DNA from: Janthinobacterium sp. TB1-E2
GTDB lineage: Bacteria; Pseudomonadota; Gammaproteobacteria; Burkholderiales; Burkholderiaceae_D
Direction: 5' to 3'
Length of the DNA: 64,000 nt
NCBI RefSeq assembly: GCF_036885605.1
Contig: NZ_CP142523.1
Coordinates: 992,001 to 1,056,000, forward strand
The first letter of the stretch is position 1. Each line of letters begins with the position of its first letter. Below, one piece after another: positions 56,121 through 64,000 of this stretch. Under the pieces are notes generated by a model. It was not told the DNA's origin. It ran no database searches and saw only the letters and a program-made list of their open reading frames with translations. A program made the position numbers and the translations under genes.

Positions 56121-58394
56121 ATGCGTATCGAATGGTTGAATCAGGAAGCATTGCAGCATGGCGGGGTGACCCTGGGCGCGGCGTTGGCATCGGCGCCGGT
56201 GGCTGTGGTTGGCGCGGCCGATGGCGTGTCGCGGCGCGGTTTCATGAAAGCCGGCGCTGTGGCCGGCGGCGGCTTGATGCTGGGCTTTTTCCTGCCCGGC
56301 GCAGGCAAGCTGGCGCAGGCGGCCGATGCCGCACCCGCCAAGCCCGTGTATGCGCCGAACGCCTTTTTGCACATCGCTCCCGATAACACGGTGACGGTGC
56401 AGGTGAACCGGCTGGAATTTGGCCAGGGCGTGCAAACGAGCTTGCCCATGCTGATCGCCGAGGAACTCGACGCCGACTGGAGCCTGGTGCACGGCGCGCT
56501 GGCGCCCGCCGGCGAGCAGTACAAGGATGCCGCTTACGGCATGCAGATGACGGGCGGCTCGGGCAGCATCGCCCACTCGTTTACGCAGTACCGCGAAATC
56601 GGCGCCAAGGCGCGCGCCATGCTGGTGGGCGCCGCTGCCGCGCAGTGGAAAGTCAAACCCGACCAGGTACGCGCCGCGAAAGGCGTGCTGTATGGCCCCG
56701 GCGGACAAAAGTCGACGTATGGCGAGTTTGCCGACGCGGCCATGCGCCAACCCGTGCCCACCACCGTGAAGCTGAAAGACCCGCGCGAATTTTCCATCAT
56801 CGGCAAACCCGTGAAACGCCTCGACGCGTCCGCCAAGTCGACGGGCAAGCAGCAGTTCGGCATCGACTTCAAGCCGCCAGGCGCGAAAGTGGCCATGGTG
56901 GCGCGCCCGCCCGTGTTTGGCGCCAAGGTGGCGAAATTTGACGCCAGCAAGGCGAAAGCCATCAAGGGCGTGCTCGAGGTGCTGGAAGTGAAGACGGACC
57001 GTGGCGGCAGCGGCGTGGCCGTCATCGCCGACGGTTACTGGCCTGCCAAGCAGGGGCGCGACGCGCTGGCGATCGAATGGGATACGAGCGCGGTGGAAAA
57101 GGTCAGCAGCGACAGGCAGCTGGCCGCCTTCAAGGCGCTGGCGAAAACGCCGGGCACCATCGCCAGGCCTGCCGACATGGGCAAGCTGGCCAAGGCGCCG
57201 AAAAAGATCGAAGCCGTGTACGAATTCCCCTACCTGGCGCACGCGCCGATGGAGCCGCTCAACTGCGTCGTCGATCTGCAAGCGGACAAATGCACGATGT
57301 GGGTCGGTTCGCAATTCCAGACGGGCGACCAGGCGGCGATTGCCGCGACTTCCGGCCTGAAACCGGAGCAGGTGACCTTGCACACGATGATGGCGGGCGG
57401 CGGCTTCGGCCGGCGCGCCGTGCCCTCGTCCGACTATGTGGTCGAAGCCGTCAACGTCGCCAAGGCATACCGGGCGGCGGGCAAGAGCGGTCCGTTAAAG
57501 CTGATGTGGAGCCGCGAGGACGACATCAAGGGCGGCTACTACCGGCCGTCGCACGTGCACCGCGCGCAGATCGGCCTTGACGCCAAGGGCAAGATCCTCG
57601 CCTGGGACCACACCATCGTGGGCCAGTCCATCATGGCCGGCACGCCGTTCGAAGCCTTCATGGTGAAAAATGGCGTCGACGGCACCATGGTCGAAGGCAT
57701 GGGCGAGCCTTACACCTTGCCGATGAAGCTGTCGGTGCACACGGCCAAGGCGAACGTGCCCGTGCTGTGGTGGCGCTCCGTCGGCTCGACGCATACGGCC
57801 TTTGTCATGGAAACCCTGATCGACGAGGCGGCGCACGTGGCGAAGATGGACCCCGTTGCCTACCGCAAGCAGTTGATCGACGCCAAGCACACGCGCCACG
57901 TCGCCGCGCTGGACCTGGCCGTGGCCAAGTCCGGCTATGGCAAGAAGAAGCTGCCGAAAGGGCAGGCATGGGGCGTGGCCATGCACGAGTCGTTCAATTC
58001 CGTCGTCGCCTACGTGGTGACGGCGTCGGTGGTCGAAGGCGCGCCCAAGCTGCACCAGGTATGGGCGGGCGTGCATTGCAACCTGGCCGTCAACCCCTTG
58101 ACGATCGAGGCGCAAGTGCAGGGCGCCGCGCTGATGGCGTTGGGCATGACCATCCCCGGCGCGGCCATCACGCTCAAGGATGGCGTGGTGGAGCAGCAGA
58201 ACTTCGGCGACTACCCGGTGCCGCGCATGCAAGACATGCCGGTGATCGAGGTGCACCTGGTGCCGTCGGGCGACGCGCCGACGGGCATGGGTGAGCCGGG
58301 CGTGCCGCCATTGGCGCCTGCCTTTGCCAATGCGCTGTTCGCCTTGACGGGCAAGCGCCTGCGCAAGCTGCCGTTCGACCTGGCGGCCGCATGA
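56121..58394 (+). CDS. iorB: isoquinoline 1-oxidoreductase-like molybdopterin large subunit
   Basis: A 757-residue protein. The N-terminus (residues about 35-73) has RRGFMKAGAVAGGGLMLGFF, a twin-Arg-like transport signal, preceded by a 34-residue leader. The two aldehyde-oxidase/xanthine-dehydrogenase halves follow, with GGSGSIAHSF, the Moco-binding MMAGGGFGRRAVPSSDYVVEAV and VLWWRSVGSTHTAFVMETLIDE, and the catalytic Glu in the C-terminal MGEPGVPPLAPAFANALFALTG. It is the Mo-pterin subunit paired with IorA. The pair probably hydroxylates an N-heterocycle or aldehyde in the periplasm or at its face of the membrane. The substrate is not predicted. Confidence 0.93.
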   Translation: MRIEWLNQEALQHGGVTLGAALASAPVAVVGAADGVSRRGFMKAGAVAGGGLMLGFFLPGAGKLAQAADAAPAKPVYAPNAFLHIAPDNTVTVQVNRLEFGQGVQTSLPMLIAEELDADWSLVHGALAPAGEQYKDAAYGMQMTGGSGSIAHSFTQYREIGAKARAMLVGAAAAQWKVKPDQVRAAKGVLYGPGGQKSTYGEFADAAMRQPVPTTVKLKDPREFSIIGKPVKRLDASAKSTGKQQFGIDFKPPGAKVAMVARPPVFGAKVAKFDASKAKAIKGVLEVLEVKTDRGGSGVAVIADGYWPAKQGRDALAIEWDTSAVEKVSSDRQLAAFKALAKTPGTIARPADMGKLAKAPKKIEAVYEFPYLAHAPMEPLNCVVDLQADKCTMWVGSQFQTGDQAAIAATSGLKPEQVTLHTMMAGGGFGRRAVPSSDYVVEAVNVAKAYRAAGKSGPLKLMWSREDDIKGGYYRPSHVHRAQIGLDAKGKILAWDHTIVGQSIMAGTPFEAFMVKNGVDGTMVEGMGEPYTLPMKLSVHTAKANVPVLWWRSVGSTHTAFVMETLIDEAAHVAKMDPVAYRKQLIDAKHTRHVAALDLAVAKSGYGKKKLPKGQAWGVAMHESFNSVVAYVVTASVVEGAPKLHQVWAGVHCNLAVNPLTIEAQVQGAALMALGMTIPGAAITLKDGVVEQQNFGDYPVPRMQDMPVIEVHLVPSGDAPTGMGEPGVPPLAPAFANALFALTGKRLRKLPFDLAAA

Positions 58395-58407
58395 CGGCAG
58401 CGGTTTT

Positions 58408-59016
58408 TTGAGTACGGCCGGCATCTTGCTGGCAGCCGGAAGGGGACGCAGGTTCGACCCTTCCGGCGTACAGAACAAATTATTGCAGCCGCTGGCCGAA
58501 GGCCCGCATGCGGGATTGCCCGTGGTGGTGGCGGCAGCAAAAGCCATGCTGGCGGCCTTGCCGCGCGTGCTTGCCGTGGTGCGCGCAGACGATACGCAGG
58601 TGGCGCGCGTGCTCGGCGCGCTCGGTTGCGAAGTGCGCGTCTGCCATGACGCCGACACGGGCATGGCCGCCTCGCTCACCTGCGCCATCGATTACGTGCG
58701 CGGCGCGCCGGGCTGGCTGATCGCCCTGGGCGACATGCCTTTCGTGGAAGCGGCTACAATCGCCGCCTTGTCGCAAGCCATTGGCGATGGCGCGCACATC
58801 GCCGTGCCCGTGTTCGAGGGACGGCGCGGCAATCCTGTCGCGTTTGGCGCCTATCACTTGCCGCTGCTGCTGGCGCTCGATGGCGACCAGGGCGCGCGCA
58901 GCATCGTCAACAGCCATGCCGTGTGCGAAGTGACAGTGGACGACGGCGGTATCTTGCGCGATATTGATATACCTGACGATTTGTCGCCGGTGCATGGCGC
59001 GCCCGGGCGATTGTAG
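58408..59016 (+). CDS. mocA: MocA-like molybdenum cofactor nucleotidyltransferase
   Basis: A 202-residue protein of the NTP-transferase MobA/MocA fold. The signature GILLAAGRGRRFDPSGVQNKL is an L-x-x-G-x-G-x-R-[FM] motif; MTA-type phrases ADTGMAASLTCAID and ALGDMPFV (Mg-binding Asp) follow, and RRGNPVAFGAYHLPLL near the end. It starts at TTG 58408, 14 bp after iorB; no better start is in frame. MocA makes molybdopterin cytosine dinucleotide (MCD), the cofactor form of enzymes like IorB, so the gene probably serves its neighbours. The symbol is by inference. It has no FAD/CoxI-XdhC partner nearby. Confidence 0.85.
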   Translation: MSTAGILLAAGRGRRFDPSGVQNKLLQPLAEGPHAGLPVVVAAAKAMLAALPRVLAVVRADDTQVARVLGALGCEVRVCHDADTGMAASLTCAIDYVRGAPGWLIALGDMPFVEAATIAALSQAIGDGAHIAVPVFEGRRGNPVAFGAYHLPLLLALDGDQGARSIVNSHAVCEVTVDDGGILRDIDIPDDLSPVHGAPGRL

Positions 59017-59043
59017 AACATCCATGCCAGACACGAGGAAAAA

Positions 59044-60912
59044 ATGAAGAAAGCACCGATTAAAAAAATCACCGCAAAAGCCTCCGGCAAAGCCACAAGC
59101 AAAGCCGCAGTGAAAACCACACCGGCCGCCGGCATCATCTACAGCATCGCCGCAGCGGACCTGGCCGGCCATATGTTCAAGGTGACGTTGACCGTCAAGT
59201 CGCCGGCCGCCATCGGCCAGGTCCTGTCCCTGCCGGCCTGGATCCCGGGCAGCTACATGATCCGCGAATTTTCGCGCAATATCGTCAGCATCCGCGCCGA
59301 GTCCGAGGGCAAGGCCGTGGCGCTGACCAAACTGGACAAGCACTCGTGGCAAGCCGCGCCGTGCAAGGGCCCGCTGACGGTCGAATACGACGTGTATGCA
59401 TGGGATCTGTCCGTGCGCGCCGCCCACCTGGACCAGAATCACGGCTTCTTCAACGGCACCAGCGTGTTCCTGCGCGTGCTGGGCCAGGAATCCGATGCCC
59501 ATGAAGTGCACATCGTGCAGCCGAAGGATGCGGCCTGCAAGACCTGGAAAGTGGCCACCACCCTGCCGGAACTCAAGGCGAAGCGCTATGGCTTCGGCAG
59601 CTATCAGGCCGCCAACTACGATGAGCTGATCGACCACCCGGTGGAGATGGGCGACTTCGCGCTGGCCACCTTTACCGCGCATGGCGTGCCGCACGATATC
59701 GTCGTCACGGGCAAGGTGCCGAACCTGGACCTGGACCGTCTGTGCCGCGACCTGAAAGCCATCTGCGAAACGCAGATCGCCTTCTTCGAGCCGAAAACCA
59801 AAAAAGCGCCGATGGACCGCTATGTGTTCATGACCATGGCCGTCGGCGACGGTTACGGCGGGCTCGAACACCGCGCCTCGACGGCGCTGATCTGCGCGCG
59901 CGCCGACCTGCCGACGACAGCGTCGAATAGCACCGAGATCGGCGATGGCTACCTGAAATTCCTGGGCCTGTGCAGCCACGAGTACTTCCACACCTGGAAC
60001 GTCAAGCGTATCAAGCCGGCCGCCTTTGCGCCGTACAACCTGCAGGCGGAAAGCTATTCGCCGCTGCTGTGGCTGTTCGAAGGCTTCACCAGCTATTACG
60101 ATGACCTGATGCTGGTGCGCGCGGGCCTGATCGATGAAGCGGCCTATTTCAAGCTGCTCGGGAAAACCGTCAACAGCGTCTTGCGCGGCAGCGGCCGCAC
60201 CAAGCAAAGCGTGGCCGATTCCAGCTTCGACGCTTGGGGCAAGTACTACCGCCAGGATGAAAACGCGCCGAACGCCATCGTCAGCTACTACACCAAGGGT
60301 TCGCTGATCGCGCTGGCCTTCGACCTGACGATCCGCAGCAAGACAAATGGCGAAAAGTCGCTGGACGACGTGATGCAGGCGCTGTGGCAGCGCTATGGCC
60401 GCGATTTCTACAAGGGTAAAGCGCGCGGCGTGACGCCGGCCGAAGTCGAAGCCCTGTTCGATGAAGTTTCCGGCACGCGCATGAAGCCGTTCTTCGAGCG
60501 CTACATCCGCGGTACGGACGACGTGCCGCTGGCGCGCCTGCTGGCACCATTCGGCGTGAAATACAGCGACGCGCGCAAGGCGGAAAAAGCCAGCCTGGAC
60601 GTCAACCTGGGCCGCGACGGCAACGATGCCAAACTGGCGCAGGTGCATCAGGGCGGGGCTGCCCATGCAGCCGGCCTGTCGGCGGGCGACGTGCTGGTGG
60701 CCGTCGATGGCTTGCGCGTGACGGGCACCAACCTGGACACCCTCTTGGGCCGCTACGCCGTCGGCGCCACGGTGGCGGTTCACGCCTTCCGCCGCGACGA
60801 GCTGATGACGTTCGCGGCCGTGCTGCAGGGCGACCGCGTGCCGGGCGTCAGCCTGGCCCTGCTGCCGGCGCCAAAGAAAGCCACGGGACCGAAGCGCCCT
60901 AGCGCTGTATAA
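59044..60912 (+). CDS. M61 family peptidase with PDZ domain and Lys/Ala-rich tail
   Basis: A 622-residue protein from the ATG at 59044 behind GAGGA. The first 30 residues (MKKAPIKKITAKASGKATSK and on to TTPAAG) are Lys/Ala/Thr-rich and resemble histone H1-like tails, and are not a signal peptide. The beta-sandwich N-domain and gluzincin domain follow, with HEYFHTWNVKR (His312, Glu313, His316; Glu ligand further on in EGFTSYYDDLML). A PDZ domain lies at about 520-600 (VHQGGAAHAAGLSAGDVLVAVDG). This is the glycyl-aminopeptidase M61 architecture. It appears cytoplasmic or exported by an unknown route. A terminator follows. Confidence 0.92.
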   Translation: MKKAPIKKITAKASGKATSKAAVKTTPAAGIIYSIAAADLAGHMFKVTLTVKSPAAIGQVLSLPAWIPGSYMIREFSRNIVSIRAESEGKAVALTKLDKHSWQAAPCKGPLTVEYDVYAWDLSVRAAHLDQNHGFFNGTSVFLRVLGQESDAHEVHIVQPKDAACKTWKVATTLPELKAKRYGFGSYQAANYDELIDHPVEMGDFALATFTAHGVPHDIVVTGKVPNLDLDRLCRDLKAICETQIAFFEPKTKKAPMDRYVFMTMAVGDGYGGLEHRASTALICARADLPTTASNSTEIGDGYLKFLGLCSHEYFHTWNVKRIKPAAFAPYNLQAESYSPLLWLFEGFTSYYDDLMLVRAGLIDEAAYFKLLGKTVNSVLRGSGRTKQSVADSSFDAWGKYYRQDENAPNAIVSYYTKGSLIALAFDLTIRSKTNGEKSLDDVMQALWQRYGRDFYKGKARGVTPAEVEALFDEVSGTRMKPFFERYIRGTDDVPLARLLAPFGVKYSDARKAEKASLDVNLGRDGNDAKLAQVHQGGAAHAAGLSAGDVLVAVDGLRVTGTNLDTLLGRYAVGATVAVHAFRRDELMTFAAVLQGDRVPGVSLALLPAPKKATGPKRPSAV

Positions 60913-60936
60913 GCTGTTCGTCATGCGGTAAGACAG

Positions 60937-60962
60937 AAAACCGGCCGTCACTGGCCGGTTTT
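60937..60962. terminator. bidirectional terminator after the M61 gene
   Basis: AAAACCGGCC and GGCCGGTTTT perfect 10-bp arms around a 6-base loop. Confidence 0.92.
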
Positions 60963-61101
60963 CTATTTCAGGCTGCAATTTCTCAATGCAGCGTATCCGC
61001 CGGCCGCCTTGGCCTCTTGCCATCATATTTACTGCAAATGAACTAATTTTTCTTTAACTAAACTAAAATTGCCGAACTGCTTCTTTTAGATCGCGCCCAA
61101 C

Positions 61102-62304
61102 GTGCAAACCCTCGATCCCCGAACCATCATGCTGATGACGACCCTGATGTGCGGGGCGATGAGCATCGTCATGTTTTCGGTGTATCGCAGCTTCCGGCGC
61201 GAGGTGCAGGGTCTCGGGCATTGGGCGGCCGGTCTGCTGTTGCTGGTGTGCGCGTCCCTGCTGTTCGGCACCCGCGAGGTGCTGCCGCCGGCATTGTCCA
61301 TGATCGCTGCCAATGCGGCGCTGGTGGCCGGCATCGGCCTGTCGATGCTGGGCACGGAGAAATTCTTCGGCCTGGCGCCCAGCCGCCGCGCCTATCTGCT
61401 GATACTTGCCCTGGCCATCGCCGGCAATAGCTGGTGGCTGCTGGCGCGCCCCGATTTCTCGGTGCGTGTGGCGGTCTTTTCCCTGCTGGTCTTCCTGTTT
61501 TATGCGCGCCAGGTGCAGCTGGTGTGGCGCCATGGCGAGCGCCACTTTTCCAGTTTTTTCTTTGGCGCGCTGATGCTGATGCAAGCTGTCGTGGTACTGG
61601 CGCGCGGCGTGTCGGCCTTGCTGCATGGCGGCGCCAGCGTGAACCTGATGGTGGCCGGCACGCCGGCCGGCATCTATCTGGCGGTCGCCAATTTCATGGC
61701 GCTGCTGCTGACGGTGGGCTTCATGACGGTGGCCACGCGCCGCCTGCAGCAGATACTGGAACGCCGCTCGACCCACGATCCGCTGACGCAGGTGCTGAAC
61801 CGGCGCGGCTTTGGCGACGCCTATGCGCGCGAGACAGGCAATCTGCGCCGCCGCCGTTTGCCGCTGACACTGCTCAGCATTGACCTCGATTACTTCAAAT
61901 TGATCAATGACCGCTACGGTCACGCGGTGGGCGACCAGGTGCTGGCGCACGTGGCCGCCGTTATCGGCAGCGCCTTGCGCGAATCGGATTGCGTGGCGCG
62001 TTTCGGCGGCGAGGAGTTCGTCGTGCTGATGCCGGACATGCCGGCGCATAATGCGCTGGGCGTGGCCGAACGCATCCGCGCCTTGCTGCACGAGCCCAGT
62101 CATGCGGGGCTGCCACCGTGTACGGTCAGCATCGGCGTCGCTTGCCAGGCATCGGTGGTGGAAGGGCTGGAACAGCTGCTGTCGCGCGCCGATGCGGCCC
62201 TGTACCTGGCCAAGGAGCGGGGACGCGACCGCATCGAACTCGATGCTTGCGCGCTTACTGAGGGCCGGACAATGTCCGCAGCTGGAAGCGGTACTGGTCG
62301 TTGA
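61102..62304 (+). CDS. membrane-bound diguanylate cyclase (GGDEF)
   Basis: A 400-residue protein from GTG at 61102. The N-terminal half has about six to seven membrane helices. The GGDEF domain follows (STHDPLTQVLNRRGF ... LSIDLDYFKLINDRYGHAVGD ... CVARFGGEEFVVLMPD). GGEEF is intact and RESD five residues before it forms the RxxD feedback-inhibition site, so it is probably an active cyclase making c-di-GMP under product control. No EAL domain. It overlaps the convergent lipoprotein gene by 50 bp at the 3' end. Confidence 0.93.
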   Translation: MQTLDPRTIMLMTTLMCGAMSIVMFSVYRSFRREVQGLGHWAAGLLLLVCASLLFGTREVLPPALSMIAANAALVAGIGLSMLGTEKFFGLAPSRRAYLLILALAIAGNSWWLLARPDFSVRVAVFSLLVFLFYARQVQLVWRHGERHFSSFFFGALMLMQAVVVLARGVSALLHGGASVNLMVAGTPAGIYLAVANFMALLLTVGFMTVATRRLQQILERRSTHDPLTQVLNRRGFGDAYARETGNLRRRRLPLTLLSIDLDYFKLINDRYGHAVGDQVLAHVAAVIGSALRESDCVARFGGEEFVVLMPDMPAHNALGVAERIRALLHEPSHAGLPPCTVSIGVACQASVVEGLEQLLSRADAALYLAKERGRDRIELDACALTEGRTMSAAGSGTGR

Positions 62305-62719
62305 ACAGGAAGGTTTCGGAAAAATCGAAGGTCCGGGCGTGGCGGCGCATCAGGTGTTCGGCCGGTGGAAACGCGGTTTGCACACGCCGCACGGCGGCCA
62401 GCGCGGCGGCCGATGCTTCGCTGTTGCGCGAACGGTGCACGTGTACGTTTTTCAGTTCGCCGTCAGGGCCAACGCTCAGGTCGAGCACGACGATGGCCGG
62501 CAGCATGGGCGGCAGGCGCCCGATGAACGTGTATTCAGCGTTGGCCGCCATGATCTGCTGCGCCACCAGCGATTTGTAGGCGTCGATGCTGGCGGCCAGC
62601 TGTATCGCGGCCGGCGTGCGAGAGGGCGTGGACGTGGGCATGTTCGCCGCTGGCGGCGACGTACTTTGGCAGGCTGCCAGCAGGCTGGCGGCGGCAAGGA
62701 CGGTGATCGCGTGTCTCAT
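62255..62719 (-). CDS. lipoprotein with TonB-C-like domain
   Basis: A 154-residue protein with lipoprotein signal (MRHAITVLAAASLLAAC; Cys17). A Pro/Ser/Thr linker (STSPPAANMPTSTPSRTPA) leads to a domain with AIVVLDLSVGPDGELKNVHVHRSRNSEASAAALAAVRRVQTAFPP, resembling the TonB C-terminal/energy-transducer fold. Whether it takes part in TonB-like work is unknown, as it lacks the TM anchor and Pro-rich spacer of TonB. Its 3' end overlaps the GGDEF gene tail-to-tail by 50 bp. It begins 20 bp downstream of trpC and could share its transcript. Confidence 0.82.
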   Translation of the reverse strand: MRHAITVLAAASLLAACQSTSPPAANMPTSTPSRTPAAIQLAASIDAYKSLVAQQIMAANAEYTFIGRLPPMLPAIVVLDLSVGPDGELKNVHVHRSRNSEASAAALAAVRRVQTAFPPAEHLMRRHARTFDFSETFLFNDQYRFQLRTLSGPQ

Positions 62720-62739
62720 GGCTGCCAGCCTACCATGGT

Positions 62740-63540
62740 TTAACTGAACAGGCGTTCCAGTTCCACGCCGGGGTCTGGCGCGCGCATGAACGCTTCACCC
62801 ACGAGGAAACTGTGGATGTGCGCATCGCGCATGCGTTGCACGTCGGCCGTGCTGTGGATGCCCGATTCCGTGATGATCAATTTGTCTTGCGGGATGCGCG
62901 GCAGCAGGCCGAGTGTCGTTTCCAGCGACGTCTCGAACGTGCGCAGGTTGCGGTTGTTGATGCCGATCAGCGCGCTCTTGAGCTTGAGGGCCGCCGTCAG
63001 TTCTTCGCCGTCGTGGCTTTCGATCAGCACGCCCATGCCCAGTTCGTGGGCGCACGCTTCCATCTCCGCCATCAAGCCATGGTCGAGTGCCGCGACGATC
63101 AGCAGGATGCAGTCGGCGCCCATGGCCCGCGCTTCATAGATCTGGTACATGTCGACCATGAAATCCTTGCGCAGCACGGGAATGGCGCAGGCGGCGCGCG
63201 CCTGCTGCAGATACTCCACGGAGCCCTGGAAGAACTGCTCGTCCGTCAGCACGGACAGGCAGGCCGCACCATGCTGGGCATAGCTGGCGGCGATGTCGGC
63301 AGGGCGGAAGTCGGCGCGTATCACGCCTTTCGACGGCGACGCCTTTTTCACTTCGGCGATGATGCCGGGCTTGCCGGCGGCGATGTGCTGGCGCAGGCTT
63401 GCTTCAAAGCCGCGCAGGCCGGCGCGCAGTTCGCTGTCGCTTTCCACATCGCCGCGCAGGCTGGCCAGGCTGCGGCGGACTTTGGCCTTGGCCACTTCAT
63501 CGGCTTTTACGGCCAGGATTTTATCGAGTATGTCGGACAT
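62740..63540 (-). CDS. trpC: indole-3-glycerol phosphate synthase
   Basis: A 266-residue TIM-barrel protein. The signatures are present: [16 protein letters not shown] (catalytic Lys; phosphate/carboxylate-binding), [82 protein letters not shown] and [14 protein letters not shown]. It converts 1-(2-carboxyphenylamino)-1-deoxyribulose 5-phosphate to indole-3-glycerol phosphate in tryptophan synthesis. It is monofunctional and starts 34 bp after trpD, which lies upstream in the same direction. Confidence 0.97.
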   Translation of the reverse strand: MSDILDKILAVKADEVAKAKVRRSLASLRGDVESDSELRAGLRGFEASLRQHIAAGKPGIIAEVKKASPSKGVIRADFRPADIAASYAQHGAACLSVLTDEQFFQGSVEYLQQARAACAIPVLRKDFMVDMYQIYEARAMGADCILLIVAALDHGLMAEMEACAHELGMGVLIESHDGEELTAALKLKSALIGINNRNLRTFETSLETTLGLLPRIPQDKLIITESGIHSTADVQRMRDAHIHSFLVGEAFMRAPDPGVELERLFS

Positions 63541-63574
63541 GATGGTCGCTATTCTATAAAGGAGGACGGAGGAC

Positions 63575-64000
63575 TTACGCTTGCGCCGGGGTGCCCAGCT
63601 GCTGCGTCACCTGCACGAATTGGTCGAGTTTCGCCAGCGCGGCGCCCGAGCTGACGGCGGTGCGCGCGCGCGCCAGGCCGTCTTCGATCGAGCTGGCCAC
63701 GCCGGCTGCATACAGCGCCGTGCCCGCGTTCAGGGCGACGATGTCGGCGGCAGCTCCAGGCTCGCCGCGCAGCGCTTCCATCATCTTCGCTTTCGATTCG
63801 GTGGAATCGGCCACTTTCAGGTTGCGGCTGGCGATCATCGACATGCCGAAGTCTTCCGGATGGATTTCATATTCGCGGATTTCGCCGTTGACCAGCTCGC
63901 CCACGAGGGTAGAGGCGCCGAGCGACACTTCATCCATATTGTCGCGGCCATACACGACGATCGCATGCTGCGCTCCCAGGCGCTGCAGCACGCGCACCTG
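63575..64000 (-). CDS. trpD: anthranilate phosphoribosyltransferase, truncated by the window edge
   Basis: Only the C-terminal 142 residues are visible; the frame is open to the last base, so the start lies to the right. The segment [39 protein letters not shown] is the catalytic-domain signature of TrpD. The C-terminus has the [35 protein letters not shown] helix. It transfers phosphoribosyl to anthranilate. It forms the trpD-trpC unit common in Betaproteobacteria. Confidence 0.96.
   Translation of the reverse strand, partial: QVRVLQRLGAQHAIVVYGRDNMDEVSLGASTLVGELVNGEIREYEIHPEDFGMSMIASRNLKVADSTESKAKMMEALRGEPGAAADIVALNAGTALYAAGVASSIEDGLARARTAVSSGAALAKLDQFVQVTQQLGTPAQA

Noticed and set aside
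58480..61026. An 848-codon minus-strand open frame over mocA and the M61 gene
   Set aside because: Same shadow effect; the plus-strand genes have clear catalytic motifs and ribosome sites.

Overview
The window looks like a chromosomal stretch from a Janthinobacterium-like member of the Oxalobacteraceae (Betaproteobacteria). The evidence is uniformly high GC with strong G/C third positions, the family-level look of nearly every protein, and copies of a short palindromic extragenic repeat (GTCGGATTACGC...GCTAATCCGACCTAC) that I associate with that group. I see no insertion sequence, prophage, integrase or CRISPR array. The genus is an inference.

Layout. 1-6.0 kb: the 3' end of an MshQ-like pilus gene, dienelactone hydrolase, an SRPBCC protein, a secreted M28 peptidase and a chloroperoxidase-type hydrolase. 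6.2-10.5 kb: a DeaD-type RNA helicase with a duplicated DbpA domain and an Aer-like chemoreceptor. 10.5-14.95 kb: a minus-strand run (lipoprotein, exported protein, MazG-like pyrophosphohydrolase, GNAT, cytochrome P450) diverging from an AraC regulator. 15.1-17.4 kb: acetolactate synthase large subunit divergent from an Lrp-type regulator, with an excellent Lrp-box palindrome between them. 17.5-26 kb: a TonB-dependent receptor, a NarL-type two-component system, and a divergent PEP-CTERM protein translationally coupled to a large subtilase. 26.1-28.1 kb: three tandem AIM24 paralogues. 28.1-37.6 kb: metabolic and housekeeping genes (ECHDC3-like crotonase, head-GIN protein, flavin reductase, gdhA, DUF819 transporter, trhP, DUF1059, fadE). 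37.7-51.4 kb: a collagen-like lipoprotein and two nearly identical tRNA-Phe blocks about 13 kb apart. Between the two blocks lie cytochrome c peroxidase, an S9 peptidase, a GGDEF-EAL protein, a PLP-homeostasis protein divergent from a MocR regulator, a glutamine amidotransferase, PsiF and DUF2058. 51.5-64 kb: an aldo/keto reductase and luciferase-like pair, a UbiH-family monooxygenase, dsbC, an IorA/IorB molybdo-hydroxylase with its own MocA-type cytidylyltransferase, an M61-PDZ peptidase, a GGDEF protein, a TonB-C-like lipoprotein, and trpC/trpD running off the right end.

How the genes work together. The clear functional units are iorA-iorB-mocA (enzyme plus cofactor nucleotidylation), the Lrp-regulator/acetolactate synthase divergon, the PLP protein/MocR divergon, trpD-trpC, and the PEP-CTERM/S8 pair facing a two-component system. 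Four exported or candidate secreted hydrolases (M28, S8, S9, M61) suggest a proteolytic, surface- or biofilm-active lifestyle. The most unusual items are the AIM24 triplet, the PEP-CTERM/subtilase coupling, the DbpA duplication, a histone-H1-like Lys/Ala tail on the M61 peptidase, and three starts that look leaderless. I found no clear-cut undescribed defence or mobile system.
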